Shown: piece after piece, positions 9,233 to 19,547 of the stretch
How the letters are laid out: the number at the start of each line of letters is the position of its first letter
Numbering within the stretch: position 1 is the stretch's first letter
Assembly (NCBI RefSeq): GCF_000170795.1
Contig: NZ_ABCM01000004.1
Coordinates: forward strand, 186,001-250,000
Reading direction: 5' to 3'
DNA: 64,000 nucleotides
DNA from: Pedobacter sp. BAL39
GTDB lineage: Bacteria; Bacteroidota; Bacteroidia; Sphingobacteriales; Sphingobacteriaceae
The notes under the pieces: generated by a model
Database searches by the model: none
The model's input: only the letters and a program-made list of their open reading frames with translations
What the model was told of the DNA's origin: nothing
Translations under genes and position numbers: made by a program

Positions 9233-9324
9233 AATGAAAGTTTATTGGCATAGAAACTGATACATTGACCATAGTCAAATAAAGACACTTACATTAATTT
9301 TAAAATTAAAAACAATAATAAGTT

Positions 9325-9615
9325 ATGGCTTTAAACATTAAACCCATTGCAGGCTCACTAAATAGGGTGATTGTTGAACCTGCTGCGGCGGAAGAGAAAA
9401 CAGCATCCGGAATTTACATCCCTGATACTGCAAAAGAAAAACCATCAAAAGGAACCGTGGTATCTGTTTCTGAAGAAGATTCTGAAGGAAAAAAACCAGC
9501 AGTTAAAGTTGGTGACGTGGTTCTTTACGGTAAATATGGTGGCACTGAGCTTCCTATTGATGGCAAAGACTATTTGATCATGCGTGAAAACGATATCTAC
9601 GCAGTAGTTCTGTAA
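9325..9615 (+). CDS. groES: Co-chaperonin GroES
   Basis: A 96-residue co-chaperonin that caps GroEL and encloses folding substrates. The N-terminal IKPIAGSLNRVIVEP strand, the mobile loop around AAEEKTASGIYIPDTAKEKP, and the final DYLIMRENDIYAVV strand are all present. It is followed 69 bases later by groEL, the universal arrangement. Confidence 0.98.
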   Translation: MALNIKPIAGSLNRVIVEPAAAEEKTASGIYIPDTAKEKPSKGTVVSVSEEDSEGKKPAVKVGDVVLYGKYGGTELPIDGKDYLIMRENDIYAVVL

Positions 9616-9640
9616 TCCAATTCTTTAATTATCCTTAGTT

Positions 9641-9656
9641 TTTAACCTGGGTTAAA
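9641..9656. promoter_or_regulatory. 16-base palindrome between groES and groEL
   Basis: TTTAACC (9641-9647) and GGTTAAA (9650-9656) form a perfect inverted repeat around TG, 28 bases before the groEL ATG. It could be a small RNA hairpin setting groES/groEL stoichiometry, or a protein-binding site. No T run follows, so it is not a normal terminator. Confidence 0.35.
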
Positions 9657-9684
9657 CATCCAGCTTAATTATAATTATAAAAAA

Positions 9685-11325
9685 ATGTCAAAACAAGTAA
9701 AATATAACGTTGAAGCTCGTGACGCCCTGAAAAAAGGGGTAGATATCCTTGCGAATGCTGTAAAAGTAACCTTAGGTCCAAAAGGACGTAATGTCATTAT
9801 TGACAAGAAATTCGGTTCACCTTCCATTACTAAAGATGGTGTGACTGTAGCTAAAGAAATTGAACTGAAAGATCCAATTGAAAACATGGGTGCTCAGATG
9901 GTGAAAGAAGTGGCTTCAAAAACTGCTGACATCGCCGGCGACGGAACAACTACTGCAACCGTATTGGCTCAGGCAATTGTTACTGCAGGAATTAAAAACG
10001 TTGCTGCTGGTGCAAACCCAATGGATTTGAAACGTGGTATCGACAAAGCTGTTGCTGCTATTGTTAAAAACCTGAAAGAGCAATCTCAGACTGTTGGTGA
10101 AGACAACAACAAAATCAAACAGGTAGCTTCAATCTCTGCAAACAATGATGAAGTGATCGGTTCTCTGATCGCTGAGGCAATGGGTAAAGTAGGTAAAGAT
10201 GGCGTCATCACTGTTGAAGAAGCAAAAGGTACTGAAACTGAAGTAAAAACAGTAGAAGGTATGCAGTTTGACCGTGGTTACCTTTCTCCTTACTTCGTAA
10301 CCAACGCAGACAAAATGGAAGCAGAGCTGGAAAGCCCTTACATCCTGATCTACGACAAAAAAATCAGCAACATGAAAGAATTGTTGCCAGTATTGGAAAA
10401 ACAAGTACAAACTGGTAAACCACTATTGATCATCGCTGAAGACCTTGATGGTGAAGCTTTGGCTACATTGGTAGTGAACAAAATCCGTGGCTCACTGAAA
10501 GTTGTTGCTGTCAAAGCTCCAGGATTTGGTGACCGTAGAAAAGCAATGCTTGAAGACATCGCTATCCTGACTGGTGGTACTGTTATTTCTGAAGAAAGAG
10601 GTTACAAATTAGAAAATGCTGACCTTTCTTACTTAGGTACTGCTGAAAAAGTAGTTGTTGATAAAGACAACACAACGGTAATCAACGGTGCTGGTTCTTC
10701 TGAAGACATCAAAGCCCGCGTTAACCAGATCAAAGCTCAGATCGAAACTACTACATCTGACTACGATAAAGAAAAGTTACAGGAACGTCTGGCTAAACTT
10801 GCTGGTGGTGTTGCTGTGCTTTATGTAGGTGCTGCTTCTGAAGTAGAAATGAAAGAGAAAAAAGACCGCGTTGATGATGCTTTACATGCTACACGTGCTG
10901 CTGTTGAAGAAGGTATCGTTGCCGGTGGTGGTGTTGCTTTCATCCGTGCCATTGAATCATTAGAAGGTACTAAAGGAGACAATGAAGACGAGACTACAGG
11001 TATCCAGATCGTTAAACGTGCCATCGAGGAGCCGCTTCGTCAAATCTGCCAAAACGCAGGCATCGAAGGTTCTATCGTTGTTCAAAAAGTAAAAGAAGGT
11101 ACTGGTGACTTTGGTTACAATGCCCGTACTGATGTATATGAAAACTTAATCGCTGCTGGTGTAATCGACCCAACTAAAGTAAGTCGTGTAGCACTTGAAA
11201 ATGCAGCCTCTATCGCAGCAATGTTGTTAACAACAGAATGTGTATTGGCTGATGATCCTGAAGATGCTCCTGCTGGTGCAGGTATGCCTCCAATGGGCGG
11301 CGGTGGCATGGGCGGCATGATGTAA
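9685..11325 (+). CDS. groEL: Chaperonin GroEL
   Basis: A 546-residue 60-kDa chaperonin. The equatorial ATP-binding signature [16 protein letters not shown] and the [11 protein letters not shown] motif (about residues 86-96) are intact, as is the C-terminal GGM-rich tail ([13 protein letters not shown]). It refolds proteins in an ATP-driven double ring with GroES. Codon use is even and strongly biased, as expected for a highly expressed gene. Confidence 0.99.
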   Translation: MSKQVKYNVEARDALKKGVDILANAVKVTLGPKGRNVIIDKKFGSPSITKDGVTVAKEIELKDPIENMGAQMVKEVASKTADIAGDGTTTATVLAQAIVTAGIKNVAAGANPMDLKRGIDKAVAAIVKNLKEQSQTVGEDNNKIKQVASISANNDEVIGSLIAEAMGKVGKDGVITVEEAKGTETEVKTVEGMQFDRGYLSPYFVTNADKMEAELESPYILIYDKKISNMKELLPVLEKQVQTGKPLLIIAEDLDGEALATLVVNKIRGSLKVVAVKAPGFGDRRKAMLEDIAILTGGTVISEERGYKLENADLSYLGTAEKVVVDKDNTTVINGAGSSEDIKARVNQIKAQIETTTSDYDKEKLQERLAKLAGGVAVLYVGAASEVEMKEKKDRVDDALHATRAAVEEGIVAGGGVAFIRAIESLEGTKGDNEDETTGIQIVKRAIEEPLRQICQNAGIEGSIVVQKVKEGTGDFGYNARTDVYENLIAAGVIDPTKVSRVALENAASIAAMLLTTECVLADDPEDAPAGAGMPPMGGGGMGGMM

Positions 11326-11351
11326 TCATCCCCCAAGGCTTCAAAGCTTAA

Positions 11352-11386
11352 AAATCCCGCTTCATTCACTTGAAGCGGGATTTTTT
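11352..11386 (+). terminator. Rho-independent terminator of groESL
   Basis: A perfect 13-base-pair stem (11352-11364 with 11371-11383, core ATCCCGCTTCA/TGAAGCGGGAT) with a 6-base loop, running into a T stretch to 11386. Confidence 0.95.
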
Positions 11387-11588
11387 GTTTAACGCTGTTC
11401 TTTTCACAAAAGAAATCCCCTGACAAACCAAACGATTCTCAATCTCGTATACATCAATTCAATCTATTTCAATAATTGGGGGATTACGTTTAAATACATT
11501 CATCTTGTTCATATTCTTGAGCGAGAATCTGTTATGAGATTTTTTTGTAATAAATGCAGTTATTTATAGGCAGAAATTTATTTATATT

Positions 11589-11600
11589 TATTACGTAATA
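11589..11600. promoter_or_regulatory. 12-base palindrome upstream of the T9SS substrate gene
   Basis: TATTACGTAATA is a perfect palindrome ending 7 bases before the ATG at 11608. The gene-free stretch 11387-11607 is otherwise AT-rich with no clear TAnnTTTG box. The palindrome is a candidate operator or chance AT-rich symmetry. Confidence 0.3.
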
Positions 11601-11607
11601 CTTCCCT

Positions 11608-14600
11608 ATGATAAAACGTTTACTACTATTAACTGTTCTTGCGTTTTCTCTACAATTATCTGCTGCATTTTCCCAGATTAATTTTGGGAGTGTAGAACCT
11701 GGACCCTATGCTCCAGGCTCCACCATAACCGCGTTATTCAACACGGGTTCATTATGTATTGAAAGAGCCAACACATTTGAGCTTTTTCTTTCTGACGCGA
11801 CAGGAAACTTTGCAGCAGAAACACGCATAGGTACTTATAATAGTTTCTACTCCACTTTTGTTAACGGAAGAATTCCAGTGGCAACACCTCCCGGTACAGG
11901 CTACCGGGTCCGAATCAGGTCCACCAGCCTTGGAACCTACTCAGCTCCATCGTCTGCCTTTGAGATTCGTGCTGGAGTACCCGCTACTGCAGCGCTCGGT
12001 TCCGCCCCCGGACAGCAACTTAGTCAGGCACCCCTTACATTTGGAAATTGCGATACAGATCCAAATGTAACCAGCACTACCTTTAGGTTTACAAACGAAT
12101 CAAGTACAGGAAATGTATCTGTAAGAATCATCAACGAGATGACACCAACGGCACCGGAAGGAGCCATGACATTTGCCTCCATCTCAGAAGCTAAAACCTT
12201 CGCGGCATCACTTGCACATTATACGATGGTGGTAAAAGCGACCATGCCCGATGGTTCTATAGCGACCCATTCTTACTTCCTCGTAAACAACCTGGCCGTA
12301 ACTGCATTTACTACTACATCAGGAAATACGGTATGTTATCCTACCGGCACATTTGAATATAGTGTAACTGTTTATGACGCTACGGGGATTGGGAGAAATT
12401 TCCCAGGTAACACCTATAGAATAGACTGGGGAGATGGGAGGAGTGATGAATACACCATATGCGATATTGTCAATGACGCAAACAGGGTACGGCACTCTTA
12501 TACAGAGTCTTCCTGTGGAAGATCCTATACATCCGGCAGTCAAACTTTCTACAATGCATTTGGTGTAAATGTCAATGTTCAAAGCCCATTCTGCGGAGCA
12601 ATAGGCTCGCCGCTCTCTACACCTGCAAGAGTAGTCACAAGACCAGAAAACAGGTTCAGCTTCCCTCCTATTGCATGTCTGGGAGATGAAGTTACCTTCG
12701 TGAATCAATCTTTACCAGGACAACGGGCAAATACAAACTCCATTGGTTGCGCCGACAACGAACTTTTTTTTAACTGGTATGTTGATGGTGTGTTGGTAGC
12801 GGAAAACTTAACCCTGACCGAAAACTTTGTACATACTTTCACCACAAAGGGACCACATGAAATAAGATTAACCTCAACCGGGTCAGGTGCATGCCCGGCA
12901 GATGATTTGATTCGTGAGATCTGTGTGCAGGATCCACCCCAACCAGCATTCATACTTTCGGGAAATACACTATGTCTTTCATCTGCCACCATCAACGCAA
13001 ATAGTAGCACTTCCGTCATTGACAATACCTGTCCAAATACACCGACCTATATCTGGAATGTAACGCCAAATACAGGAGTAAACATTGGCAATGCCAGCAG
13101 CCCAAGCCCTAGCTTCACCTTTGCACAAACCGGGGTATACAACATCACGTTAACCATTCAGACCGGCACCTGCGAGGTAACCACCGCACCGCAGGAAGTA
13201 GTAGTAAATGCTCCGCCACAAGCTACTCTGTCACCGGATATTGACCTTTGTGCGAGAGGTGATTACACCTTTGGCCCCAATGGAAGCGTCACCAATACCG
13301 TCATTACGGGCACATCAAAACCAGTTGCCGATACTTACACCTGGACAGTAACAGGCGCAGGGGGTTATTCCTTTGTTGGCCCTAGTTCAGCAAACTCCCA
13401 ATATCCCACCATAAATTTTGAAGATTTTGGAACTTATGTGGTTACAATTACCCACAAAAATAATTGTGGAACGGTTGTCAGCACACAGGAGCTGACTTTC
13501 TCCCCGGCACCAGTCCCAAGCATCACAGCCAATCCAGCGGCAATCTGTTACAATGACAATATCAATCTGACGGGGGCAATCTCCAACGGTACAGCCAATA
13601 CCACATTTGAATGGAGAGGAGCAGGAACTTTCACACCTGCAAATACCCTGACCACAGTTTATACGCCAACAGCGGCGGAGCGGACGTCAGGGATAGCAAA
13701 CATCACTTTGTTTGTCAATACTGGAATCACAGGAAGCTGCGCTCAGGTACAGACTTCGGCGGCCATTACCATCTATCCACGCAACATCGGAACAAATCCA
13801 CCTGCCTCCAGAATGCAGAGCATCTGTACTGGAACCAGGCTAACATTTCAGCCGACATCAAGCGTTACACCAAGCACCTACAGGTGGACAGCAGTAAATG
13901 CTGATGGAAACGCTTCCGGATTCAATGCAACAGGTAACGGAATTATTGATCAGACGATTACGAACAACAACCCGACACAAAATGCGGTCGTGGTGTATAC
14001 CATCATACCTGTGGCCAATGGTTGTGACGGAGAACCCTTTACCTTTACGGTCACCGTTACACCAAACCCGATCCTGACCGCTACAGCAGCATCTCCCATC
14101 ATCTGCAGCAATAGCGCCACCGGAATCACCTTATCCTCAAACCTACAGAACACCACATACCGCTGGACCAGTAGCGTCATAGGAACCGTAACAGGAAATT
14201 CCAGCCCTACCGGAACATCGTCCGGCACGACCATTCCAGACATACTCATCAACACAGGAACTGCCCAGGGCAGTGTAACTTATGTGATCACCCCTGTCTC
14301 AGAAAATGGTTGCCCGGGAGCCGCCAGAACCGTTACCATACAGGTCGATCCTCCGGTCACCATTGCAGATGCCGGACAGAGTGGAAATATTTGTGACGAC
14401 AACAGTTATACCCTCAATGGAAATACGGCAATTGTAGGTACCGGAAGATGGACACAGGTTGCGCCATTTCCTAACGTGGTGACTTTTGCAGACGACACCT
14501 TTGAAAGAACAACAGTTACCGGCCTGACCCCAGGACAGACTTACACCTTCAGGTGGACCATAACCGGTACAGGTGCCTGTCCGGAAACCAGCAGCACGGT

Positions 14601-17580
14601 CACCATTACCGTTAATGAGCCAACCATCGCCGGCACATTGGATGGAGCAGCCACCGTTTGTCAGGGCATCAACAGTGGACAGCTCAACCTCAGCGGCAGC
14701 AGAGGCGCCATAATCCGTTGGGAGTCTTCAATAGATGGAGGTGTTACCTGGACAGAAATTCAAAATACCACCACCAGTTACAACTATACCAATCTTACAC
14801 AGACTACCCAGTATAGGGTGATTGTGCAAAATGGCAATTGCGACCAAAAGATCTCTAATACCATTTTGGTGACGGTTACTCCTGCGGGCACAGTTGCTGA
14901 TGCGGGGCCCTCACAAGTATTATGTGCTCCGACAGCCCTTGCACCAGTGTCGGCCACGTTAACGGGCAATGCACCTGCAGCAACAGAAACCGGACTCTGG
15001 ACGGTTACCCCGGCCAATCCATCCCTGGTGATCGAGAACCCCGCCGGGCCTACAACAAGAGTGAACGGATTGATGCCGGGACAATCCTATAGCTTTACCT
15101 GGACCATTAGCGGTACATCTGCCTGTGGGCCAAATTCCTCCAATGTAACTGTCCAGATTCTCCTGCCGATTGAAAACAACACCATTACCAGCTCCAGTGC
15201 GATCGTATGCTCGGGCCGCCTGATAGATATCATCGGGAGCACCGTAACGGGTGGCACAGGTAACTACAGCTATACCTGGGAACGTAGTGTGGATAATGGT
15301 ACCTCCTGGACACCGATACCTAACGAAACCAACAAAGACCTGCTGAATTATCAGGTTGTAGAAACGACCATCTTCAGGAGGAACGTCAGCAGTGCATCCT
15401 GCAGCCTGTTCAGCAATGAATATACCGTTACAGCACAGCCTCCGGTCGCTAACAATACCATTACAGCAGATCAGACCATTTGCAGCGGTCTGAGTCCAGC
15501 TGAACTGATCGGATCATTGCCAACAGGTGGCGACGGCCTATTCAGGTATCAATGGCAATCCAGCACTGATGGCAACAGCTGGGTCAACATCTCTGGTGCA
15601 TTGAGCCAAAATTATCAACCGCCAATCCTGACCGCGCCCAGCCATTACAGAAGAATAGTAACGACGGCAGCCTGTGACGGCGTACTCCAAAATGTCAGCA
15701 ATGCCGTAATCATTACGGTAAACCCCAATGCGGAGGCTGAATTTACTTATGCTTTCCAGACAGGATGTGCGCCATTCGCCCTGGACATTACCGCAACACC
15801 ATATGCTGATCGCAATGCTACGTATACCTGGTATGCAAACAACAATGTGATCGGCACAGGCATTGATTTCCCAGGTTACACCATCACAGAAAGCAATACG
15901 ACCGCAACCATCAGACTGGTGGTCACCAGCTCCCTGGGTTGCACTTCGGATGAGCAAAGCACCGTCTTCAGTACCAATCAGGCCGTCCCTGCATCATTTA
16001 GCCAAAGCACTTCGAGTGGCTGCGGGCCATTGGCTGTAAACTTTGTGAACACTTCCGTATTGACCGGGGGAGCAACATTTGTGTGGGACTTTGGCAACGG
16101 CCAAACCTCTACTCAGGCAAATCCACCAACAGTTACTTACCTAGCGGAACCGACAGGCAAGGACACCACATACGTAGTTACCCTCACCGCGACAACCAGC
16201 TGTGGTACTGATGTAAGGACATCGACTGTGCTCGTTAAAGCCCAACCGATCGCTGTATTTTCACCCAGCAGGACGGACGGCTGTTCTCCAATGACGGTAA
16301 GCTTCACCAATACATCTCCGGGATCAACAAACACCTACTATTACGATTTCGGCGATGGAAGCCCAGTCCTGGAAACCACAGACAAAGGCCCTGTGCAACA
16401 TGTCTATACCACAACTACTGTCCAGCTCTTCAGAGCACGACTGACTGTAGTCAATGAATGCGGCACAGATTTCAGGGAATATAACATCCGGGTAGCTCCG
16501 CAAAACATCACGCCGGAGCTCGTCGTAGATGCTACCCAAAAAGAAGGATGTGCGCCTCTGCTGGTCAATTTCGACAACAACTCTACAGGAGCAACAAGGT
16601 TTACCTTCGACTTTGGTGACGGCGGCACCTTAAATACCGTTGCGCCAGGCAGGGTGCAACATACCTACACCCGCCCGGGAACCTACACAGTAACCATGAC
16701 TGCCTACAACAGCTGCTCGGAAATTGCAACCACCGAGACCATCACGGTACTACCTCAGCCAGTTGCAGCCTTCGAAGCAGATGTTACGCTTGGATGCCCC
16801 GGACTCCCTGTGCAGTTCAGAAATACAACACAGGATGGATTCAGCTACTTCTGGGATTTCGGTGATGGCACCACTTCAGATGAGTTTGAACCACGTCACA
16901 TCTACAGTGGCGATCAGGAATACTATACCGTCACGCTCACTGCCACCAATACACTAGGCTGTTCTATCTCCGTCATCAGAAACCAATATATCCATGTAGT
17001 ACAGGCTCCTGTTGCACGATTTAATGTCGACCCTTCTGTGGTCATTGATATTCCCAACTACACCTTCCGTTTTATAGACGAAAGCACCGGATCACCTACC
17101 AACTGGGCTTGGGACTTTGGCGATGGCACAAACTCCTCTCTTCAAAGCCCTTCACATACCTACCCTGATACAGGCACCTACCGGGTGACGCTGCGAGTCA
17201 TGAACCAACAGGGCTGTTTCACCACGACCTTCAAGGATGTCACCATTAAAGGTGTTCCGGGATACTTGTTCGTACCAAACTCCTTCATTCCAGGAAGCCC
17301 GATGCCGGAGCTCAGGGAGTTCAGAGCTAAAGGGTCTGGCATGGAAACTTATAAGCTCAGCATATTTAATAAATGGGGGGAGCTCCTTTGGGAAACCACA
17401 AAACTGGAGGAAGGAAGACCTGCTGAAGGATGGGATGGCACCTTTAAAGGATCGCCAATGCCGCAGGGCGTCTATTTCTGGAAGATGGAAGTGAAGATGA
17501 TCAACGGCACAGAATGGAAAGGCATGACCTACGACAGCTCGCCACCAAGACGTACCGGACCAATACATTTAATCAGATAA
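11608..17580 (+). CDS. Giant PKD/Ig-like surface protein with T9SS type B sorting domain
   Basis: A 1990-residue secreted protein. A signal peptide (about residues 1-22, ending AAFSQ) is followed by many Ig-like or PKD-like beta-sandwich repeats. At least six carry the PKD signature W/F/Y-D-F/W-G-D/N-G: near residues 270, 1493, 1577, 1666, 1748 and 1833. The middle (about 550-1400) has repeats with conserved Cys and 'TVTITV' strands. The last ~100 residues (FVPNSFIPG ... FNKWGELLWET ... GVYFWKME) match the gliding-motility-type C-terminal domain, the type B T9SS sorting signal. It is expected to be exported through the outer membrane and displayed or released, for adhesion or carbohydrate binding. 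The PorP/SprF gene follows 2 bases after its stop. Confidence 0.92.
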   Translation: MIKRLLLLTVLAFSLQLSAAFSQINFGSVEPGPYAPGSTITALFNTGSLCIERANTFELFLSDATGNFAAETRIGTYNSFYSTFVNGRIPVATPPGTGYRVRIRSTSLGTYSAPSSAFEIRAGVPATAALGSAPGQQLSQAPLTFGNCDTDPNVTSTTFRFTNESSTGNVSVRIINEMTPTAPEGAMTFASISEAKTFAASLAHYTMVVKATMPDGSIATHSYFLVNNLAVTAFTTTSGNTVCYPTGTFEYSVTVYDATGIGRNFPGNTYRIDWGDGRSDEYTICDIVNDANRVRHSYTESSCGRSYTSGSQTFYNAFGVNVNVQSPFCGAIGSPLSTPARVVTRPENRFSFPPIACLGDEVTFVNQSLPGQRANTNSIGCADNELFFNWYVDGVLVAENLTLTENFVHTFTTKGPHEIRLTSTGSGACPADDLIREICVQDPPQPAFILSGNTLCLSSATINANSSTSVIDNTCPNTPTYIWNVTPNTGVNIGNASSPSPSFTFAQTGVYNITLTIQTGTCEVTTAPQEVVVNAPPQATLSPDIDLCARGDYTFGPNGSVTNTVITGTSKPVADTYTWTVTGAGGYSFVGPSSANSQYPTINFEDFGTYVVTITHKNNCGTVVSTQELTFSPAPVPSITANPAAICYNDNINLTGAISNGTANTTFEWRGAGTFTPANTLTTVYTPTAAERTSGIANITLFVNTGITGSCAQVQTSAAITIYPRNIGTNPPASRMQSICTGTRLTFQPTSSVTPSTYRWTAVNADGNASGFNATGNGIIDQTITNNNPTQNAVVVYTIIPVANGCDGEPFTFTVTVTPNPILTATAASPIICSNSATGITLSSNLQNTTYRWTSSVIGTVTGNSSPTGTSSGTTIPDILINTGTAQGSVTYVITPVSENGCPGAARTVTIQVDPPVTIADAGQSGNICDDNSYTLNGNTAIVGTGRWTQVAPFPNVVTFADDTFERTTVTGLTPGQTYTFRWTITGTGACPETSSTVTITVNEPTIAGTLDGAATVCQGINSGQLNLSGSRGAIIRWESSIDGGVTWTEIQNTTTSYNYTNLTQTTQYRVIVQNGNCDQKISNTILVTVTPAGTVADAGPSQVLCAPTALAPVSATLTGNAPAATETGLWTVTPANPSLVIENPAGPTTRVNGLMPGQSYSFTWTISGTSACGPNSSNVTVQILLPIENNTITSSSAIVCSGRLIDIIGSTVTGGTGNYSYTWERSVDNGTSWTPIPNETNKDLLNYQVVETTIFRRNVSSASCSLFSNEYTVTAQPPVANNTITADQTICSGLSPAELIGSLPTGGDGLFRYQWQSSTDGNSWVNISGALSQNYQPPILTAPSHYRRIVTTAACDGVLQNVSNAVIITVNPNAEAEFTYAFQTGCAPFALDITATPYADRNATYTWYANNNVIGTGIDFPGYTITESNTTATIRLVVTSSLGCTSDEQSTVFSTNQAVPASFSQSTSSGCGPLAVNFVNTSVLTGGATFVWDFGNGQTSTQANPPTVTYLAEPTGKDTTYVVTLTATTSCGTDVRTSTVLVKAQPIAVFSPSRTDGCSPMTVSFTNTSPGSTNTYYYDFGDGSPVLETTDKGPVQHVYTTTTVQLFRARLTVVNECGTDFREYNIRVAPQNITPELVVDATQKEGCAPLLVNFDNNSTGATRFTFDFGDGGTLNTVAPGRVQHTYTRPGTYTVTMTAYNSCSEIATTETITVLPQPVAAFEADVTLGCPGLPVQFRNTTQDGFSYFWDFGDGTTSDEFEPRHIYSGDQEYYTVTLTATNTLGCSISVIRNQYIHVVQAPVARFNVDPSVVIDIPNYTFRFIDESTGSPTNWAWDFGDGTNSSLQSPSHTYPDTGTYRVTLRVMNQQGCFTTTFKDVTIKGVPGYLFVPNSFIPGSPMPELREFRAKGSGMETYKLSIFNKWGELLWETTKLEEGRPAEGWDGTFKGSPMPQGVYFWKMEVKMINGTEWKGMTYDSSPPRRTGPIHLIR

Positions 17581-17582
17581 CG

Positions 17583-18614
17583 ATGAGGAGAAGAGTGAAC
17601 TATTTAGGAACGTTATTAACGATGATGATTTGCCTGTCGGCACATGCACAGGATCACATGTACTCTCAATTTTTTAACTCCCCTATGTACCTCAACCCAT
17701 CCCTTACCGGGCAGTTTGAAGGCGACATCAGGCTGAACATGATCTATAGAAACCAATGGTCAGGCCTTAGCGGCGACTTATCCTATATCTCCGCTTCTGC
17801 AGACCTCAACATTTCCAAGTTTGCGGGCGGGGTCGGACTGATGTTTAACCGCAGCAGCGAGGGTACCGCCTATCTGGTCAAGAACAATGCTGCGGCTACC
17901 TATTCCTATAGTGTTGGCGGCGACGACTTCCTGATGTCTTTTGGTATCCAGGCGGGTTTTACCAACAGACAGATCGACTGGAGCAAGCTGGTGTTCTCCG
18001 ACCAGATCGACATGCGCCTGGGATACCTTCCCGGCAGTGTGTCTGCGGCGCAGCCTCCTGATATTGACAACAAAATTTTCTTTGATGCTGCAGCAGGTAC
18101 CAACATCGTCTATCATGACTTTATGATTGGTGCGGCTTTTCATCACATCAATCAGCCTGATGAATCCTTCAGCGGTACGCAGGCGAAGTTGCCAATGCGC
18201 GTTACTGTCAATGCCAGCTACCGCATACCTATTGGTGGATATGTCGGCTATGGTCAGGAAGATGATGGCCCTTACATCATTCCTTCGGTAGTCTATTACA
18301 AACAGGCCAGCTCCACCTCACTGAGTACAGGTGCGCAGTTCAAGTACCGGGGATTAAATGCCGGATTATGGTACCGCAGCAGTGGCTCAAGCGGAAATGA
18401 CGCTGTTGTCGTCTCCCTGATGTTTGACATCTTTAAAGGAAGTAGAAACGGCGAAAAACTGCGTCTTGGAATTAGTCACGATGCCACCACCTCAGGCATC
18501 AACTATACCAACACCAGCGGAACCACAGAAGGCTCCATCGGCTATGAAAAATATTTTCCCAACAGCTCCAACTACAATAAATACAATGGGTTGCGCTGTT
18601 ACGATTTCTATTAG
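17583..18614 (+). CDS. PorP/SprF-family T9SS-associated outer-membrane protein
   Basis: A 343-residue protein starting at ATG 17583, after a T9SS substrate. A signal peptide (to about residue 21, LSAHAQ) precedes the family hallmark QDHMYSQFFNSPMYLNPSLTG and a membrane beta-barrel pattern ending in an aromatic residue (RCYDFY). PorP/SprF proteins sit in the outer membrane and are paired with type B C-terminal-domain substrates, helping their export or anchoring. The 2-base spacing to the 1990-residue gene points to co-translation and a dedicated pair. A longer frame from 17514 overlaps the upstream gene and would bury the signal peptide. Confidence 0.93.
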   Translation: MRRRVNYLGTLLTMMICLSAHAQDHMYSQFFNSPMYLNPSLTGQFEGDIRLNMIYRNQWSGLSGDLSYISASADLNISKFAGGVGLMFNRSSEGTAYLVKNNAAATYSYSVGGDDFLMSFGIQAGFTNRQIDWSKLVFSDQIDMRLGYLPGSVSAAQPPDIDNKIFFDAAAGTNIVYHDFMIGAAFHHINQPDESFSGTQAKLPMRVTVNASYRIPIGGYVGYGQEDDGPYIIPSVVYYKQASSTSLSTGAQFKYRGLNAGLWYRSSGSSGNDAVVVSLMFDIFKGSRNGEKLRLGISHDATTSGINYTNTSGTTEGSIGYEKYFPNSSNYNKYNGLRCYDFY

Positions 18615-18660
18615 GAAATCAGAATTACATCGCCTTTCTTTGTAGGTGATATTAGATTAC

Positions 18661-19317
18661 ATGGAAAACATCATCGACCACCATCACTTCATTACCCAGT
18701 CGGAAGTCAACAAGTTCCTTCTGGCGACCTTACTCTGTGGACTGATTGGTGCCGAACGGGAATTCAGAAATAAGCAAGCGGGGCTGAAAACCATGATCAT
18801 GATCGGTCTGGGCTCCACGCTCTTCACCATCCTTTCCATCAAAATCGGTGAAACCAGTCACGATCGCATTGCCTCAAACATTGTTACCGGCATCGGCTTT
18901 CTGGGTGCGGGCGTGATTTTTAAGGAAGACAACAATGTCAAGGGCCTTACCACAGCCTGCGTCATCTGGATTGTTGCCGCCATCGGGATGGCCATCGGAG
19001 CTGGCTATTATGAACAGGCTACGGGTGTCACCATTGTCATTCTCATCACCCTCCTTACCTTTCCTTACCTGGAAGAGATGGTCGAGCGCCGTTACACCAA
19101 ACGCGTATACCGCATTGTCAAAAAATACGAAAATGAAAGCCTGGAAAAATATGAGGAGTACATCAAGAACTCCAGGCTGAAGCTAAGCAGAGGTAAACAG
19201 GAACTTTCAGATGGCCTGATCACTGGCAGCTGGACAGCAATTGGCAGCCCTAAAAATCACAAAAAGTTTGTCGACCGCATGTTACAGGATGAAAAGATCA
19301 TTGCGTTTGATTTTTAG
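18661..19317 (+). CDS. MgtC/SapB-family inner-membrane protein
   Basis: A 218-residue membrane protein. The MgtC hallmark is clear: LLCGLIGAEREFRNKQAGLKT followed by GLGSTLFTILS, then GFLGAGVIFKED and GLTTACVIWIVAAIGMAIGAG. About four to five helices fill residues 20-140, and the C-terminal ~80 residues are a cytoplasmic domain. MgtC proteins are tied to low-magnesium growth and control of ATP synthase; the transport substrate is uncertain. ATG 18661 is chosen; an in-frame GTG at 18646 would add five residues. It follows PorP/SprF by 46 bases but is probably functionally separate. Confidence 0.9.
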   Translation: MENIIDHHHFITQSEVNKFLLATLLCGLIGAEREFRNKQAGLKTMIMIGLGSTLFTILSIKIGETSHDRIASNIVTGIGFLGAGVIFKEDNNVKGLTTACVIWIVAAIGMAIGAGYYEQATGVTIVILITLLTFPYLEEMVERRYTKRVYRIVKKYENESLEKYEEYIKNSRLKLSRGKQELSDGLITGSWTAIGSPKNHKKFVDRMLQDEKIIAFDF

Positions 19318-19532
19318 CAATTCATGCGGCAGCTTGACTTGATCGGGAATGGTCCCGAATATATATCCACCAAGACCATAAAACCACATCAAAGGGGCAA
19401 ATAAAAAATATATTTTACTGAATAAAAAGGCAGTAAGATGGAAATTCCTACAAAAAACTAAATTGACATCAAATTACTTTTTTTAAAACATCATCCCCAT
19501 AGCAGACAGCGTAAAATGTCGATAAACAATAT

Positions 19533-19540
19533 TAGCTTTG
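19533..19540 (+). promoter_or_regulatory. Candidate -7 box immediately before the serine dehydratase gene
   Basis: TAGCTTTG matches TAnnTTTG and ends 7 bases before the ATG at 19548, so transcription could begin at or next to the start codon. No TTTG is seen at the ideal -33 distance. The rest of the 230-base gap holds only a short hairpin, TCGGGA/TCCCGA (19343-19358). Confidence 0.35.
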
Positions 19541-19547
19541 TAGCATT

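Noticed and set aside
9180..9324. CIRCE heat-shock element upstream of groES
   Set aside because: The consensus TTAGCACTC-N9-GAGTGCTAA is not present; only shorter inverted repeats are seen.
15538..17568. Several minus-strand frames of 65-139 codons opposite the PKD protein
   Set aside because: The repeat-rich coding sequence of the 1990-residue protein explains them; none has a start signal or domain.
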